From positions 27,378,162 to 27,442,161 of the forward strand of contig OU612067.1 of assembly GCA_914767715.1 (NCBI GenBank): a stretch of DNA of 64,000 nucleotides. The letters are read 5' to 3'. Position 1 is the stretch's first letter, and the number at the start of each line of letters is the position of its first letter. This DNA is from Membranipora membranacea. Its lineage: Eukaryota > Bryozoa > Gymnolaemata > Cheilostomatida > Membraniporidae. The position numbers and the translations under genes were made by a program. The notes under the pieces are model-generated. The model ran no database searches. It was not told the origin of the DNA and saw nothing but the letters and a program-made list of their open reading frames with translations. Shown piece by piece: positions 25,416-37,822 of this stretch.

Positions 25416-27087
25416 TTCTGTTGTTTCTAGAAAAGCATGCAGTAATTTCCCCTACAGTGATGGACTCATTGAACGTAGTTTTGCACAGTTTGTACTTATC
25501 CCACCGATAGCAGATGCACTTCTATATCAGGCGGTACCTCAGTAAATAGCACTGTTGTGGAGAACTTATCTTTAAAGTTCCCTGTTTGGCAAACATATTA
25601 TTAGGTGATTATCCTGCAATTTTTTACTTCATGGCACTATATAAAAAAAAGAAATATTGCGCACAACGATTGACTCAACCAAGAATATTCTCACTCAACC
25701 ATTATGCAGTGAAGAATAATTAAAAAACCTAGTCTTAGCACACGGCCGCATGACAAGGCTAGAAAAAACCTAATATTATTTTTAATTGTTTTATGTGGCA
25801 ATGTTACGGATTAAAAGATCTATGATACTCTGCATTCCGACCACATTTTTTACAATGATTGTGAGGAGCTGGAGAAAGGCTTATTATGGGGTTATGGCAC
25901 ATTTTGTCATAAAGGGAACTGTGACAACTCTAAAATGACAGCACAAGAGTAAACCTTAATGATCGATAAAAGTTAATAAAATCGTTAAACAGACAATTTT
26001 ATTTTGTCTATGAAGGGGTACAAATCTTTCAAAGTGGTAGGCTTATTTAAATTAGCTTCAAAAGGGTTGATGAAACATGAGGCGATGGAAAACAAGCATT
26101 CCATCTGCGTTATTCAAATATAAGTTTAAAAAATCTTTGGTTTAACAATCAGATTGACTTGGGAGCCATGTATAATGAATTCAACCCCACTTACAGCAGC
26201 AATTGTACTATGAATGTTTGAGCATTCCCATGGGTTGCGCAATAAATTAGTTTGTTCCGATTCGGTATACATTGTGAGCTCAGTAATCTTATTCACTGTT
26301 TCTATGTAGATTTTGAGCTCAAGATGAGTTGTCACCTCTTGGCTCACCCTAGAGAAGTGTATCAGTACCCATAGGCTGAGGTTGAGTTGAAACTTCAAAA
26401 AACATTTTCTGCCATGGGGGACTTTGAACCTGCAGGGTCTCCCATACTGCAGCCATGCGGGCTCGCTGGCACATAGTGAATCTGATGTCCATGGCTTGAA
26501 CAGCCAAAATTTGCTCAGCTCGTTCTCATAGAAACACGGTCAAGTGAATAGGAATGTGTATAGAATTCTGGAAATACACACTGTAAGTCTATGTATGGTA
26601 GGGTTGAATGGACTGGTACATAGTTTCATGATCATCACTGTAATTTGAGAACCTGGGAATAATCGTTAACTTGTGATACCAAAAATAGCAGAACCCATGC
26701 ATCATTTTTCAAATTGGACCTGGACATTGGTGACACCACATCACATCAGCCAAGAAGAGTATCACCGAAACAAGAAAATACCAGAGATAGAGAATAGAGT
26801 AGTGATAATTATCTGGGAAGTATTCAGCAAGTTTGGTGCATCGATCCAACAGACAGACAGTTATAGCCAGCGCTAGTGGAAGTCTAATTGAGTTTGAAAG
26901 GAATGTATCAAAAAAAGTCTGACAACATTGAACAAAATCTTATCGCAATAATCAATGCATATACTAAGTTTGGGCAAGTCATGGCACTAAAAGAAGACAA
27001 TTAATTAATTAATTAATATCAGCAGAGAGAAAACATTCATAGCATAGAGACATGGAGGTATACAGTATAGTAGAGCAGCACATAGAC
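25416..27087. other. Intergenic sequence upstream of gene 3
   Basis: AT-rich, with no recognised gene. Near 26410-26480 the minus strand carries GGTTCAAAGTCCC, a B-box-like word in a locally GC-rich block, possibly a SINE fragment. A (TTAA)4 tract lies at about 27000-27017. The promoter of gene 3 should lie just above 25415, but I see no clear core element. Confidence 0.45.
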
Positions 27088-27200
27088 CAAGTTTGGTCCA
27101 TTTGCCTGCATTCCTGTTGCTCCCGATCCACTGGTCACGCCGCTGAGGCATGACCAGTGGATCGGGAGCAATAGGAATGCAGGCAATTGGATCAAACTTG
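27088..27200. repeat. Foldback hairpin with 53-nt arms
   Basis: Bases 27088-27140 pair with 27148-27200, with four mismatches and a 7-nt loop (cgctgag). Pairing extends weakly outwards (tagac / ttcta). The central 24 bases of the stem (around TTGCTCCCGATCCACTGGTC) pair almost perfectly. It could be a minimal foldback element or a transcribed hairpin such as a small-RNA precursor. No flanking gene explains it. Confidence 0.85.
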
Positions 27201-28764
27201 TTCTAAGCAGCACACTATAAATAATTAAAACATACTGCGTTAACCATAATTATTCCAGCTCAATATTATAATATTTGGGCATAATATCAGGATTAAAAAA
27301 TAACAATTACAAATGCAATATCTCAATTGATATTACAAATAATGAATATCAATGAACAATGCATATTCCAATATGCAGCTAGATAAAGAACTTACATCAA
27401 ATAACTTGACAACCAGATATAATAGCTACCGGGACTTGAATGACATTGTTGGTGTGATGACGTTAGTAATGGTAAGTCCTGGAAAATGTTCGACAACAAA
27501 TGTGTGCACAATTCTTAATAGAGAGGTTGCGAAATCTGTCCGGGAACGTGAAGCGTGACGAGATTACGACAACTTCTCGGATCCAGAAAAACATTACCTA
27601 TCAAGTTTACAATAGCATGACAACTTCTACGTTTCAAGGAAAAGCATATTTAGCTTGTGTTCCTACAAACTTGTATTGAGAATTTATCTCTAGGACTTTC
27701 AGCATAATTTCCCTATCTCATTTACACAAAGAGTAATCACATTGGAGTGTGAAACCCATTTAGGTGTCGCGAGAAGTCACCCCGAGGAGAGTTCACCCCA
27801 AGATCTCGCCATGAGAGTTCGCCTCCTATAATTTTTATTATAATTTATTTTTCAGGAGAAAGCAATTTTGTAATGATACAAGGCTGTTTGCAGGGTAGTT
27901 TTCAAAATTTTGAAACATCTCAATATATCAAATTTCTAGCTGAAACATCGTATGTAGGGGTTTTCCAGCCTGCTGATTTCATTTTTGGCGTTTTAAATAT
28001 ACTCAGACCACTAGAAGTATCAAAATCAACCAATAAAACTCGGGTGAAATTCGGGTGAATCAATGAGTTAGCTGAACTGAGAAGCGGAAAGCCTGTACTT
28101 AGGCTATTGGAGTGTTGACGCAGGATAGTTTATCGTTGAGATCAATTGAATCATCATTTGTGTGTCTCTAGTGATTATTAGTGGGTGTCTATTTTAAGCT
28201 TTGCTCAGACAAAACAGCCGCAAAAGCTCAAAGCAACTACCAATAGAAGCAAAAACACCCACAGCGACCTTTCGGAAACTATGATCCAATTCACACAGTC
28301 TTAAAGATGGCAAAAATACCTCTTTTTCGAGGCACATTTGTTGTGCAACAATTAGCAGAGAAATGGGATATATCATAATATATCATTAATTGAAAGGGAT
28401 ATATTTAGATTGAGATAAGGCGTCATTTGTTCCTCGGTTGCGCATCTATATACACTGTATTAGGAAGTTAAATGGGCAGCCCATGATATATTAAATTCCT
28501 CACAGGCACATAAGTTGTGAAAACCTGACAAAAAAGAATTGATCAATATACAGTTTTAGGGACTTCGCTTGTATGCCTTGTACTGAAGGCCTTGTATAGT
28601 TACTTCCCACAAACATTGCAGTCAATAGTAGACAGGTAACCACTTTGATGAGCTTCTATCTCTAAGTTTTATTGCAGAGCCATCTATACGGCTTCCTTAA
28701 TGACAGATAGCAACATGTGCCAGGATCACTCAAAACATTTGATTTACTCAGCACATCAACTGTA

Positions 28765-28990
28765 GCCCCCAAGCTGCGTTATCAGTCCACTACTCTTCGC
28801 CATGCATGTTGTTGATATGCCAACTGTCAACAGTAACATGACAGTATCAATGAAACTGCTCTCAGACAATCAACCATCTCAACTCCGAACAGTAGCAGAT
28901 ATTTTAAAAAACTGGTGCTCTGACAATAACCTAGTACTCAATGCAATAACAATAAAGCTCAGAGTCAAGAGCCTGAGAATAATAGTAATC
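28765..28990 (+). pseudogene. LINE reverse-transcriptase fragment
   Basis: CVISPLLFAMHVVDMP, preceded by an APQG-like word broken by a one-base loss, matches RT motif B. Further on, ADILKNWCSDNNLVLNA matches the post-catalytic block (typically NWC-x-N-LxLN). The YADD block between them is missing. It is a small decayed fragment of a different LINE from the one in gene 2. Confidence 0.7.
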
Positions 28991-29012
28991 TCAAATTGTG
29001 AGCCGATACTAC

Positions 29013-29050
29013 GACCAAGGAGTTACAGGGGACCCCTATAACTCCTTGCT
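29013..29050. repeat. Short hairpin built on CAAGGAGTTA
   Basis: CAAGGAGTTACAGGGG is followed immediately by its near-perfect inverted partner, ACCCCTATAACTCCTTG. Related CAAGGAGT/ACTCCTTG hairpins occur near 32395-32445 and 62008-62035. Confidence 0.6.
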
Positions 29051-29749
29051 ACAACTGGCCCAGTTACCTTCTGGTCGCTACAAAGTGTCAGACATAGAGT
29101 TATGATGCTTGTCAAATGCTTCAGAGCCGAATGTATTTTTCATAAGTTATGGTCATTTTTATACTAATTTTTTACCCATTTATTTATGTAGTAACTGTGA
29201 TATATAATACTTTACAAGGTTTGTTGAAGGCACTCTCTAATTTCAAGTGACCATTATTTATGCATGCACATCATTTTTCAATATTTCGGAATTAGCCAAT
29301 CAGCAGCCAGCTTAACTATGAGTTGTTTTTTTGGAGGTTTAGTTCATTGATTAGAGAACCCTATACAATCAGTTATTTTCTCAGAGAATTAGACAAATAC
29401 AAAACATACATACATTTAATCTAAAAAAATGGGCTGTCCAAAACTGACATTATCCGGGTGTGACAAGACAAGGCCTGTTAGTGAAAATGCTTATTATGTC
29501 AACCATTTCACATGTTTCAAAAATTAAACAACGTTCAAAAATTGCCTGATGTTGAAACTAATGCTGATATAACCATATACTTCGTGATTTGCAATGTTAA
29601 AGAAAGTAAATTTGGGACAACGATTGAGAAAAACTAGTACGAATCCTAAATAAACCATGTAATGTCTACAATCTTCAAGCACCTTGAAGTTAGCTGCGTG
29701 ACGAGGCTACTTTGAAGTCACTGGGAATTTCATTCATTTTGTTCTTCCC

Positions 29750-29880
29750 CAAAAAAACTCACATAACTGATAAATTGAAACAATACAGATGACTTGCTAT
29801 GAGCAGCTAATCCCAAGAAAACTCACATAACTGATAAATTGACACATTACAGAAATATAGCAATGGGCAATTAATCCTTT
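29750..29880 (+). repeat. Tandem duplication of a ~62-bp unit
   Basis: The word actcacataactgataaatt occurs at about 29758 and again at about 29820. Each copy is followed by similar sequence (ATTACAG or ATACAG, ATAGCAATGGGCA against ATGAGCAG, then CTAATCC or TTAATCC). Confidence 0.5.
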
Positions 29881-30265
29881 GTAACAAGCTGAGTAGTATC
29901 ATCTAGGACCTAGGTTACGGAATCGTGAAATTATTCATTACATAAAGGAGATGTTTTTGAGCAGTAATGTTTTGTTAATCCTTCAGCTTTGGATATAGAG
30001 AGAATAGGTAGGTACAAAAACTTTTGATACAGGTCATTTGAACACAAACCGTGAACATGCAGAGACCACTAAAAGCAGCAATACCTGTGTCGTATTTACA
30101 TGTGACAGCTGTGTGACAGTACGAGAAGAACATGCGCTGGGTAAGTGATTGTCAAAGCTATATTAAATGTGCATGTTTGCTTTACCGTTTGCAAGTTCTT
30201 TCATTACCACAATAAGATGAGAGAACAGATACCCTTCTTTTACTGATTATTACTCATGTTTATTT

Positions 30266-30440
30266 AGTATGGAGTTACCCCTTCATGTTAAGAAAGGGGG
30301 CAACTCCATACAAAAATGGACAGGTTGCTTTGCATTACCAGTTGCCACCCAAATAACATCTAGGGTAATCCTAAATACTGTTAGTGTTGCCTGGGGCATT
30401 TGCCCCAGTAGCAAAATAGGCAATAAACAAGATGATCTAT
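30266..30440. repeat. Hairpin-rich block, probable MITE fragment
   Basis: GTATGGAGTTACCCCTT pairs with AAGGGGGCAACTCCATAC (30268-30312). A second perfect stem, TGGGGCA-TT-TGCCCCA, lies about 100 bp on. No coding sense. Confidence 0.4.
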
Positions 30441-31046
30441 TGCCGACAAACATATTAATAAAAAAAAAAGCTAATCTGAGCTCTGAAAGTGGATACATGA
30501 TGGTCAAAGCTCTATGATCTCGCAGATTAACGACTGAGCTGGAACTGATAATTTGATTGCAAAACTGCCTGGCATTATCTTGAAGTATTTGAAATGAGAA
30601 AACCATCATCTAATAAAATGGTTAACCGTGTATAATCAAATTAAAGATCAAGAAATCGTTTCCTTATTTATCTTCGTATTAACATTAACATTAATATGTT
30701 ATAATATGTTTTGAGTTTGAATGCATACTGATGCCCCTACTTTCACCTATCTATTGGTGAGCTTTTTCACAGGCAAAGAGTTTTGGCATTGCTGAAGGAG
30801 CAGGATAGCTCGCAGATTAGTTGACAAGAGATCATGCAGGAGAAATTGTACCCGACATCGCTAACATGACCCAACTCCCATCGGCAGAGTCAGCGTACGA
30901 CAGACCTAAAAACAATAGATTTTGAGGTAATATTACATTCCAATATTACTCTAAGGATGCAACAGCTTGCTTTTAGTGTTGCTGTTGAAGCATTAGTGAC
31001 TAGGGTTGTACATAGTGGGATCACAGTGGTATGATGATGTGGGTTA

Positions 31047-31061
31047 CCCCCCCCCCCCCCT
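31047..31061. repeat. Poly-C tract
   Basis: A run of about 14 C bases in otherwise AT-rich DNA. Confidence 0.8.
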
Positions 31062-31259
31062 GCAAATATGATATAAGCAGCGTAGATGATCATATAGCAG
31101 GATAATTTGTTTTATAATGACATCAATGCTTCTATTAGGTAAGGGGTTTCAATGAAAAAGCTTTGCCTTAGTGTACTTCGAGTCATAACTATGGATATTT
31201 GGAACTTTTTTGGCAATTGTGCATTTCAGTTTTCAAGTACTCATATTGGAGAGGAGGCA

Positions 31260-31950
31260 ATCAGGTTAACAATTTTGTCTTATTTTTGTAGTTACTACAG
31301 CAGCATATCCCCAGCGATTTTCTACAGGGAGATAATCACGTTACGGGAAAGTCCAGACATTATTATTCTGGCAACAGCTGAACAGGTTGAGCTGCTCTCA
31401 AAGGCCAAACAGTGGTTTGTGGACGGCACATTCAAGATCGCTCCTGATCCCTTTATGCAGCTATTCTCGATCCATACCTTTATCAGAGCAGAGGACATTA
31501 AGGTGTACGCCAGTGGCACATGGAGAGAGGAAGAAGGAGTCCTATCGAAAGGTAAAGGTTAATTCCCAGTCACCTTTATCATTAATTGGCATTGAATTGT
31601 GCATGGCAATGTTTTGGAGATGTTGAAACCCCGGTATGTTCATGTTCATGTTAATTGGACATGATTTTTCTCAACCATACTTGACTGCGCAGTTACTATA
31701 CCATACAATAACCTAAAAACCCAACGCTTTGGTTCTTCATCTTGGCGTGTTTTCTGCACTTAAAAATTCCAGTGTGGCTCAGATGGAAGGAACAACCAGT
31801 TGTTCAGGTTTACATGGGTTAACAATAATATAGATTTTCCGTTTATTGCTTCACCATCTTCACACTCGATTTTGCAGGGACTCAGACAACTTATTGATAT
31901 CATGCCAACTCCTCCAAAAGCGAAGTCCATTGTGGCAGACTATGAAATAG
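31260..31950 (+). pseudogene. MULE-type transposase remnant
   Basis: The first exon reads LLSKAKQWFVDGTFKIAP, then FMQLFSIHTFI: the wxvDGTFk...QLytIH block of MULE transposase domains, with the first catalytic Asp. The frame breaks near 31502 and continues in another frame as ERKKESYRKV up to a donor at 31551. A second exon (31878-31950) reads QLIDIMPTPPKAKSIVADYE, matching the second Asp region (xxxxDfE). Nothing after this is recognisable, so the catalytic C-terminus is gone. A non-functional relic. Confidence 0.72.
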
Positions 31951-32379
31951 GTGAGCTAATACCAAGAAAATAATATCCAACTTGTTATTTGAAAGAAGTC
32001 AAAAACTCCGCTCTGTGTAGTCCCCAGCATTATCAATTTCCACTGGGTGGGGGGAGGGTATAGACCATGTGTATAGAAAGATTTGTCTTATTATCAAGTG
32101 AAATCTGTCTATGGGAAGGAAGGGAAGAGGGAAAGAAGTAATCATCTACTCAATTCATCAAGGTTAGGATGTCCTAGCCAGAGTGAATGTCTAAGTAAGC
32201 ACCCAGCCTAACCATACGCTGTTCCTTCCTGAGCTGTCGTTTTTCATTGCAAAAACAAACAACCCCAGCAAACAAAGCTTGTTAAGACAGGCTAGGGTGT
32301 TATCAATGTTTTAATCATGACGCTCCAATCAGGGTACGTGCCTACATAAGTTAGTTAAGTTAGTTCATTAGGATTAATC

Positions 32380-32530
32380 AAACTTCCAACCAAGGAGTAA
32401 CAGGGGGAGTTCCTCCTTGTTCCAACCAAGGACTCCTTGGTCTATGTCTGTCTGCTGGATCAAGGTAGGGTAGTTAGATTGGTCCAAGGAAGGTGTGGGA
32501 GAGACTCCTTGATTAAGCCCAAGTGAAAGA
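32380..32530. repeat. CAAGGAGT-type palindromic repeat block
   Basis: AACCAAGGAGTAACAGGGGG is followed by GTTCCTCCTTGTTCC and ACCAAGGACTCCTTGG (the last a perfect palindrome). It belongs to the same family as the hairpins at 29.0 and 62.0 kb. Confidence 0.5.
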
Positions 32531-32943
32531 GGCTGCGTTATTTATGTAGGGTTATCCTGTACTTTGGCTTTTATATGAACATGGACCTACTAGCTGGCTA
32601 AGAGGAGTTGAGGGAGCCTTAGAACTTCTGTAGGCTTAGGACAGCTAGCATACATTGGCTTAGGCGGAGAGAATACCTTGTGCATATGTCATATAAATTC
32701 ATATTATCATGAGGGTTGTATCACTAAAATGGGTTTTTGCCACACAAATCTGTAATCATTATTAGTCTGTTTTTAATTTTGATTCCATCCGTCACTCACA
32801 AAAAATTGGTGCCAAATTATCAGCACAGGTTGTGAGGCTCTGGAAAATCCCATCAAAATCAGCAATATATCAGCTCAGTTGACTATTACCTCATACAAAC
32901 AAGGTGAAATATATTTTTGTATATTATCACTTTCTAGGCATTA

Positions 32944-34060
32944 TTTATTTGTTTGTATGAGGCTGTGAATGCCTTGAAACCCAAGTCTCAAGAGGAGTGG
33001 GAGGCTGTCAGTAGCCAGTTGAATCAGGAGCTCTCACCGAGGGTTCATATAACAAGAAGGAACTGCCGGGAACATTTCAAGTCGAGCTTACGAAAATTTA
33101 GAGGCGGTGACAGGCGAAATATAGCAAAGTAAGTGTTCTTAGTGTAGGCCTAAGGATATGTATAATACAGACTGAAGTTGCTCTATAGAAAATATATTTT
33201 GTGAGCTGAATTACATATTCACATTGGCACATTCTGCTGGCGATTTGTTACTGTTTCCCAATATTGATCACACTGCTTATTGAATATTAATCAGATCAGG
33301 TACAGAAGAAGAAGTGGATGAGTGGTGGCGGGCGGAGACAGCTGTCTTTGCTGCTACTGTAGTAACCTCGGCACAGAAACGAGCTGCAGATTAACAGGCA
33401 GTCCAAGCCTTGAGGGAGACTGCAATGCAAACATTGAAGGTATGCAATGGCCAATGATTTTGGCAAATAGCATGTTCTAACGATCGATCCTTTCGACTTT
33501 TTCTTTTATTTTATTTGACCATAAGGCTAAAAAACCTTTACACTTCTCTGCTAGTATTTAATCTGTGCACTAAATGTTAAAGCGAAATCAACTCCGAATT
33601 GCCAATGAACAATTAAGGCTTCAATTGAAACTGCTACCTACTACCACCAGATAAGATAGAGTTACAAACAAGAACACAGGAGTTGTCTGTTCATGTTATG
33701 TGACAGGACAACTACAATCAATGGATCACATGTAAGTTTGTGTAACTAACCAAACTCCGAGCTGATTCATTGAATGATTTCTGCATGCTGTAAGATATAT
33801 GTAGGTAGATTATGTATTATATTTCAGAAAAGAATCTTGAGGGTGAGCCATAGGCGAAGCAGTGCTCAACAAGTCGGAGCATTGCTTTTGTGCTTGAAAA
33901 AAAGCTAGATGACAAAGATGTTCTTAAATTAAGAGAGCTTGAGTTGAGGGAGAAGGAACTGGACGTCAGAAAAAGCAGAAAATGAAAGAAGAAAAAGAAT
34001 CTAAAACATGGAAACCATGATGAAACAGCAAAATGATTTAATCGTGAATTTACTAGCCAG
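32944..34060 (+). pseudogene. Myb/SANT-like accessory gene of a DNA transposon, decayed
   Basis: Exon-like pieces join in frame. 32944-33128 reads WEAVSSQLNQEL then ITRRNCREHFKSSLRKFR, a trihelix or Myb-like pattern with spaced Trp/Leu/Phe. 33297-33440 reads SGTEEEVDEWWRAE, with one internal TAA. After two more splice-like borders, a piece near 33900-33980 reads LKLRELELREKELDVRKS, a coiled-coil end common in such accessory proteins. Established knowledge: these proteins bind DNA and partner transposases. Which element it belonged to is unclear; the MULE relic lies directly upstream. Confidence 0.5.
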
Positions 34061-34879
34061 GCAACATAAAAATCAAACCACAAATTAAAATCCCAACAAC
34101 TTTTTTCAAAGTTATAATCCATGGATGGAGCAGTAGTGATTTTCAAATCATAGTGTTGTTCATAATCCCAATAAAGTAAACTTTCCTCACCACATTTACA
34201 AATTATGTATACCAATAACCTGATTTTCTTTCTTTTAATTTGTATAATGAATACTGTTGGGTTAACTGTATGACATATGTAAGACATATTACGTGCTGCT
34301 GTCCTTCTCACCATCTTTTTTATTTGATTGGGGTGGATTATAATTTTCATCTGCAACATCGTATTATTTTGTTCCATTTCCACCTTTTCGCTAAGATAAG
34401 ACAATAAGTCCCAGTCATTATTAAGAGCTGTTAAATGTTAAGGCAACATTTTGAATGGAGTTGGCCCATGTCTCAATCGTTAAAGCCAACTAATGCTTCA
34501 TATGTGTGAACCGAAACGGGGACCAACATCTACTTTCCCGCAAAATAACTGCCGGAAGGTGCTTTATGCAACACATCTGAGAGACGACCAGGTTAGTCTT
34601 TGTCTGGTGATGTTGATTAACTTTACTTTAATATCGAAATGCAACAAAGATGATCCAGGTTCGCTCAACAACATTGTGTCAATTTGATTCCCGCTTTTAA
34701 GCTACAGATATTTATTTTAGTGTATCCTTATTTATATCAAACAGAAACTGTCAAGACACAACCTAACAGACAACCTGCCGAAGACACCACTTTGTTACCA
34801 CAAGAAATGTTACAGATCGTACACTAGCGAAAAAAACCTCTCAAAGTTCAGTGTCACCAAAACTCAGCCTGATAGCCCT

Positions 34880-35941
34880 CAGTCTCCTACAATAGCGCTT
34901 CTAACGATGATAAAGATGAACCACAACAGAAGCGTCTCCGGTCGACAGCACAAACTTACGGGTTGCGGGAGGCAAAGCGTATTTTCTATCTTGGCAGTAA
35001 CGAAAAAGTAAGTTTTTCCAAATTTCAAACAAAAAAAGGGCGTGACCGAGGTTACACATAGAAATGATATACATGTGCATGGAGACCACCATTTACACGC
35101 ACGCATTGACCAAGATCTAATAGCTATCAAAGCCCAATATCACAACAGCTGCCGTCGGTATGGATGCACGAAAAAGACCCTGAAGAAAACGCACACTCAA
35201 GTAGACAAAGACAGCGCATTTTCAGAGTTGGTTGAGAGTCTTGACAAGCAGCTGGTCACCGGCAACGCAGTCAAGCTAAAGGATTCGCCCGATGAGATTA
35301 ACAGGACTAGACTTGATGAAAAGTACCAAACACCGAAACTCAAGTGTCAGCTTGTGTTACACTACGGGGATAAAATTGTATTTTATCAGCCAAGAAACCC
35401 GTCCCAAAGACAGCTCTTAATAGCAGTAGGATCACACTGGAGTCAATACTCAAAAAAGCAAGTAAAGTAATATCAGGCAGCTCTATATCTGCCTCTACTA
35501 TACCAACAACGCCCCTGATGATCAATCTGTACTTACGCACGCTGCAAGTATACTGCGTTGTGCCATCATTGACAAAAAAATCAGTAAAAGATTGATGACT
35601 TTGGTTGATGCGGTTTCAAAATTGATTCCAAAAAAGCTAAAATATTTCACTTCTGCACTCTACGGTGCTGGGAAAGACGTAGTGCCTACAGAAAAAAGCA
35701 GCAGTATATCACAGGACCTAATGGATTTAGTAAAGTCTATGAGAACACCAAAGAGCATAAATGTCTTGCGGTAATGATGAAAATCCTCACCAATAGCAAT
35801 CCTGTAGATGTTGGTATGGTGATCCCATCTAACATCCTCCACCACGCTTAAGGTGGTGGACTTTTCCAAGCTGCTGCGGACAACAGACTTCTCGGAAAAG
35901 ACCCTGGATGGCAAGAATACTACACTCCATGCAACTTAGTT
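34880..35941 (+). pseudogene. Unnamed transposon-associated protein with a YHxxC motif, fragmented
   Basis: The plus strand encodes DLIAIKAQYHNSCRRYG (near 35118-35165), then KLKCQLVLHYGDKIVFYQPR (35337-35400), TLVDAVSKLIPKKL (35595-35640) and SISQDLMDLVKSMRTPKS (35703-35757). A last piece, GGGLFQAAADN to YTPCNLV, ends in TAA near 35941. The pieces lie in several frames, so at least two frameshifts are present. I know this layout as a recurrent protein family in cnidarian and mollusc repeats, often called uncharacterised. It has no assigned function that I can defend. It could be a domesticated or element-borne gene in decay. Confidence 0.5.
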
Positions 35942-36568
35942 TAAGAAATAATGAAATTATTGTTTGAATTATTCAAAATCAGTGTTCATCAAATGATTCA
36001 TTGATAAATAAATTTACCATGGTATGCAAACGGTGTGTTGTAAGTCACTGCTTCTACTGTTCTACAACTTCCGGAATAAACAGGACGTATCAGCCATGAA
36101 ACAAATGGGGATGGAGATGGGGATATAAAATGTCATATTGATTTCCTGCAACAAACAATATAGTTTTGATTTTTTTCTAGATCATAAAACAGCAGATATT
36201 CGCAGTAGGGTTTTTGAACGGTTGCTTACACAATACTGTCATCATCAATAGGTATCCGAATCATATCCTCCCTGCTCTCTACTCGCAGAAGGTTATGCTA
36301 CCAGATTTAGGTCAGTCATAAGGGTTTGGTACGATGGTAAAATGCATTGGCTACATCATGACCCAATTAGTGACTTTAAAAAAGACAGTATTGAGGGAGC
36401 CTGGCATCAAACCAGTCAGTACCCTCCTCAAGTATAGTTGCAGTATTGGGATATCTAAGCATGAGACAAGCCTTAAACCTGGTTATCTTAGATTTCCATG
36501 GACTAGACATTGTGTATATGACAGTTGCGCGAATCTACATTCTATTTGTATGGAATCTCATTTTCCAG
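35942..36568. other. Spacer before the exon array
   Basis: No gene is recognised. From about 36400 the sequence resembles the introns between copies of the downstream exon array (shared words such as attgggatatctaagca near 36446 and attgggatagtcaagca near 39647), so the duplicated unit starts here. Confidence 0.5.
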
Positions 36569-36711
36569 ATCAACTCAGTGCAAAGCACAGCACCCACCAA
36601 AGCTGCTGTGTATTCGAAAATCTGTCAGTTGGGGAGCTCAGAGCAGGAAGAAGGGTTGGCACGTAAACCTACATGTTCCACTGTTGAATCTGCAAAACTA
36701 ATGTTGAAAGT
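36569..36711 (+). pseudogene. Array exon copy A (VYSKI module)
   Basis: The acceptor at 36568 is followed by an open frame reading STAPTKAAVYSKICQLGSS, then EQEEGLARK and STVESAKL. The end of the exon (GATATCCAG plus donor in copy D) is deleted, so splicing out at the right point looks impossible. The reading frame continues open into former intron. VYSKI keeps a YxxI site. Confidence 0.6.
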
Positions 36712-36827
36712 TTGGAAAGGGCCAGTATCTAGGTCGTGTCAATGTTCCATTCCCTCTGCGTTGTTTTATTGTATCATGATGATTGACCAACACACAGCAG
36801 TATAATAATGTTATGTTTAGTTTTCAG

Positions 36828-36955
36828 ACCATAGCAGTGATGATCACTGTCCCCACCAAATCAGTGTATGCTGAAATATGCCAGGCACAAAGCATCGAGC
36901 AGACGGAAGGATTGACGTGTAAACTTTTGAATCTGCAACACCGATGGATATACAG
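36828..36955 (+). pseudogene. Array exon copy B (VYAEI module)
   Basis: Good acceptor (tttagttttcag) and good donor (CAG|GTGAGC). The frame reads VPTKSVYAEICQ, then IEQTEGLTCK. A 13-base loss relative to copy D shifts the frame near the end. The YAEI core is intact. Confidence 0.6.
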
Positions 36956-37324
36956 GTGAGCCAACATCAGTGTGGTTTTAAGTTTGGCCAAATCTAGGAA
37001 AAATCAAAGGTTCTCCTCTACCTCAAAGCTCAGCATCTGATTGCATGGAAATCATGGCCTTGGTATCAACTTTGTATGGACCTGGTACACACAGAGATGA
37101 TTATTAGGCCTGACACGACCCTTGATGCATTTACGTTTGTTTTGGGGAAAATTTGACAGTTCATGGTAGTGATCCGCTGATTTTGTGTTCTCTTTGTCAT
37201 GAGACAATGAGACAGGCCAGTTTGAAGATTGTGTCAATGTTTCATTGCTTCTGCCTCGTTTTATTATCACATGATGATTGACCAACAGCCAACATTGCAA
37301 TGACATTATGTTTATATGTCTCAG

Positions 37325-37465
37325 ACTAAAGCAGTAACGAGCACAGCGCCTACCAAATCAGTGTAAGCAGAAATATGCCAGGCAAGAAGCATGAAGCAGA
37401 AGGAAGGGTTGGCACATAAACAATCATACACAACAGTTGAAACAGCAGAACTAATTGATATACAG
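37325..37465 (+). pseudogene. Array exon copy C (tyrosine codon is a stop)
   Basis: The frame reads TKAVTSTAPTKSV, then a TAA exactly where the other copies have Tyr, then AEICQ, KEGLAHK and TVETAELIDIQ. The donor GT is AT. Dead by two lesions. Confidence 0.6.
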
Positions 37466-37822
37466 ATAATTTCTTCTGTTGATTCTGCATTGTTTTTATC
37501 ATGTGACCACGTAGCAATTAACTTCCAGATGCATTAAAACCCATTAAAATCCAACATCTGGAGGGTTGAAAGTTTGGAAAAATTTAGGAGAAATCTAAGG
37601 TACCAACATCAAAGCTCAACTGTGGCCTTGGTACCAACCTTGTATAGACCTGGTACAAACTGAGCTGATTATTAGGCTAGGCACCACTCTTGATGCATCT
37701 GCCATCTACGTTGGATATGGAGAAAGTGAGGCAGAGGGCATGTCTGCTGTACAATTAGTGTCAGTCTTCTGTTGATCCTGCATTGTATTTATCATGTAAA
37801 CATGTGAGAATTGCATTTCGAG

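Noticed and set aside
36446-36568. A membrane helix just before array copy A (hydrophobic frame starting near 36446)
   Set aside because: The same sequence recurs as intron ahead of copy G (39647 onward), and the frame is closed by the acceptor, so it is intron.
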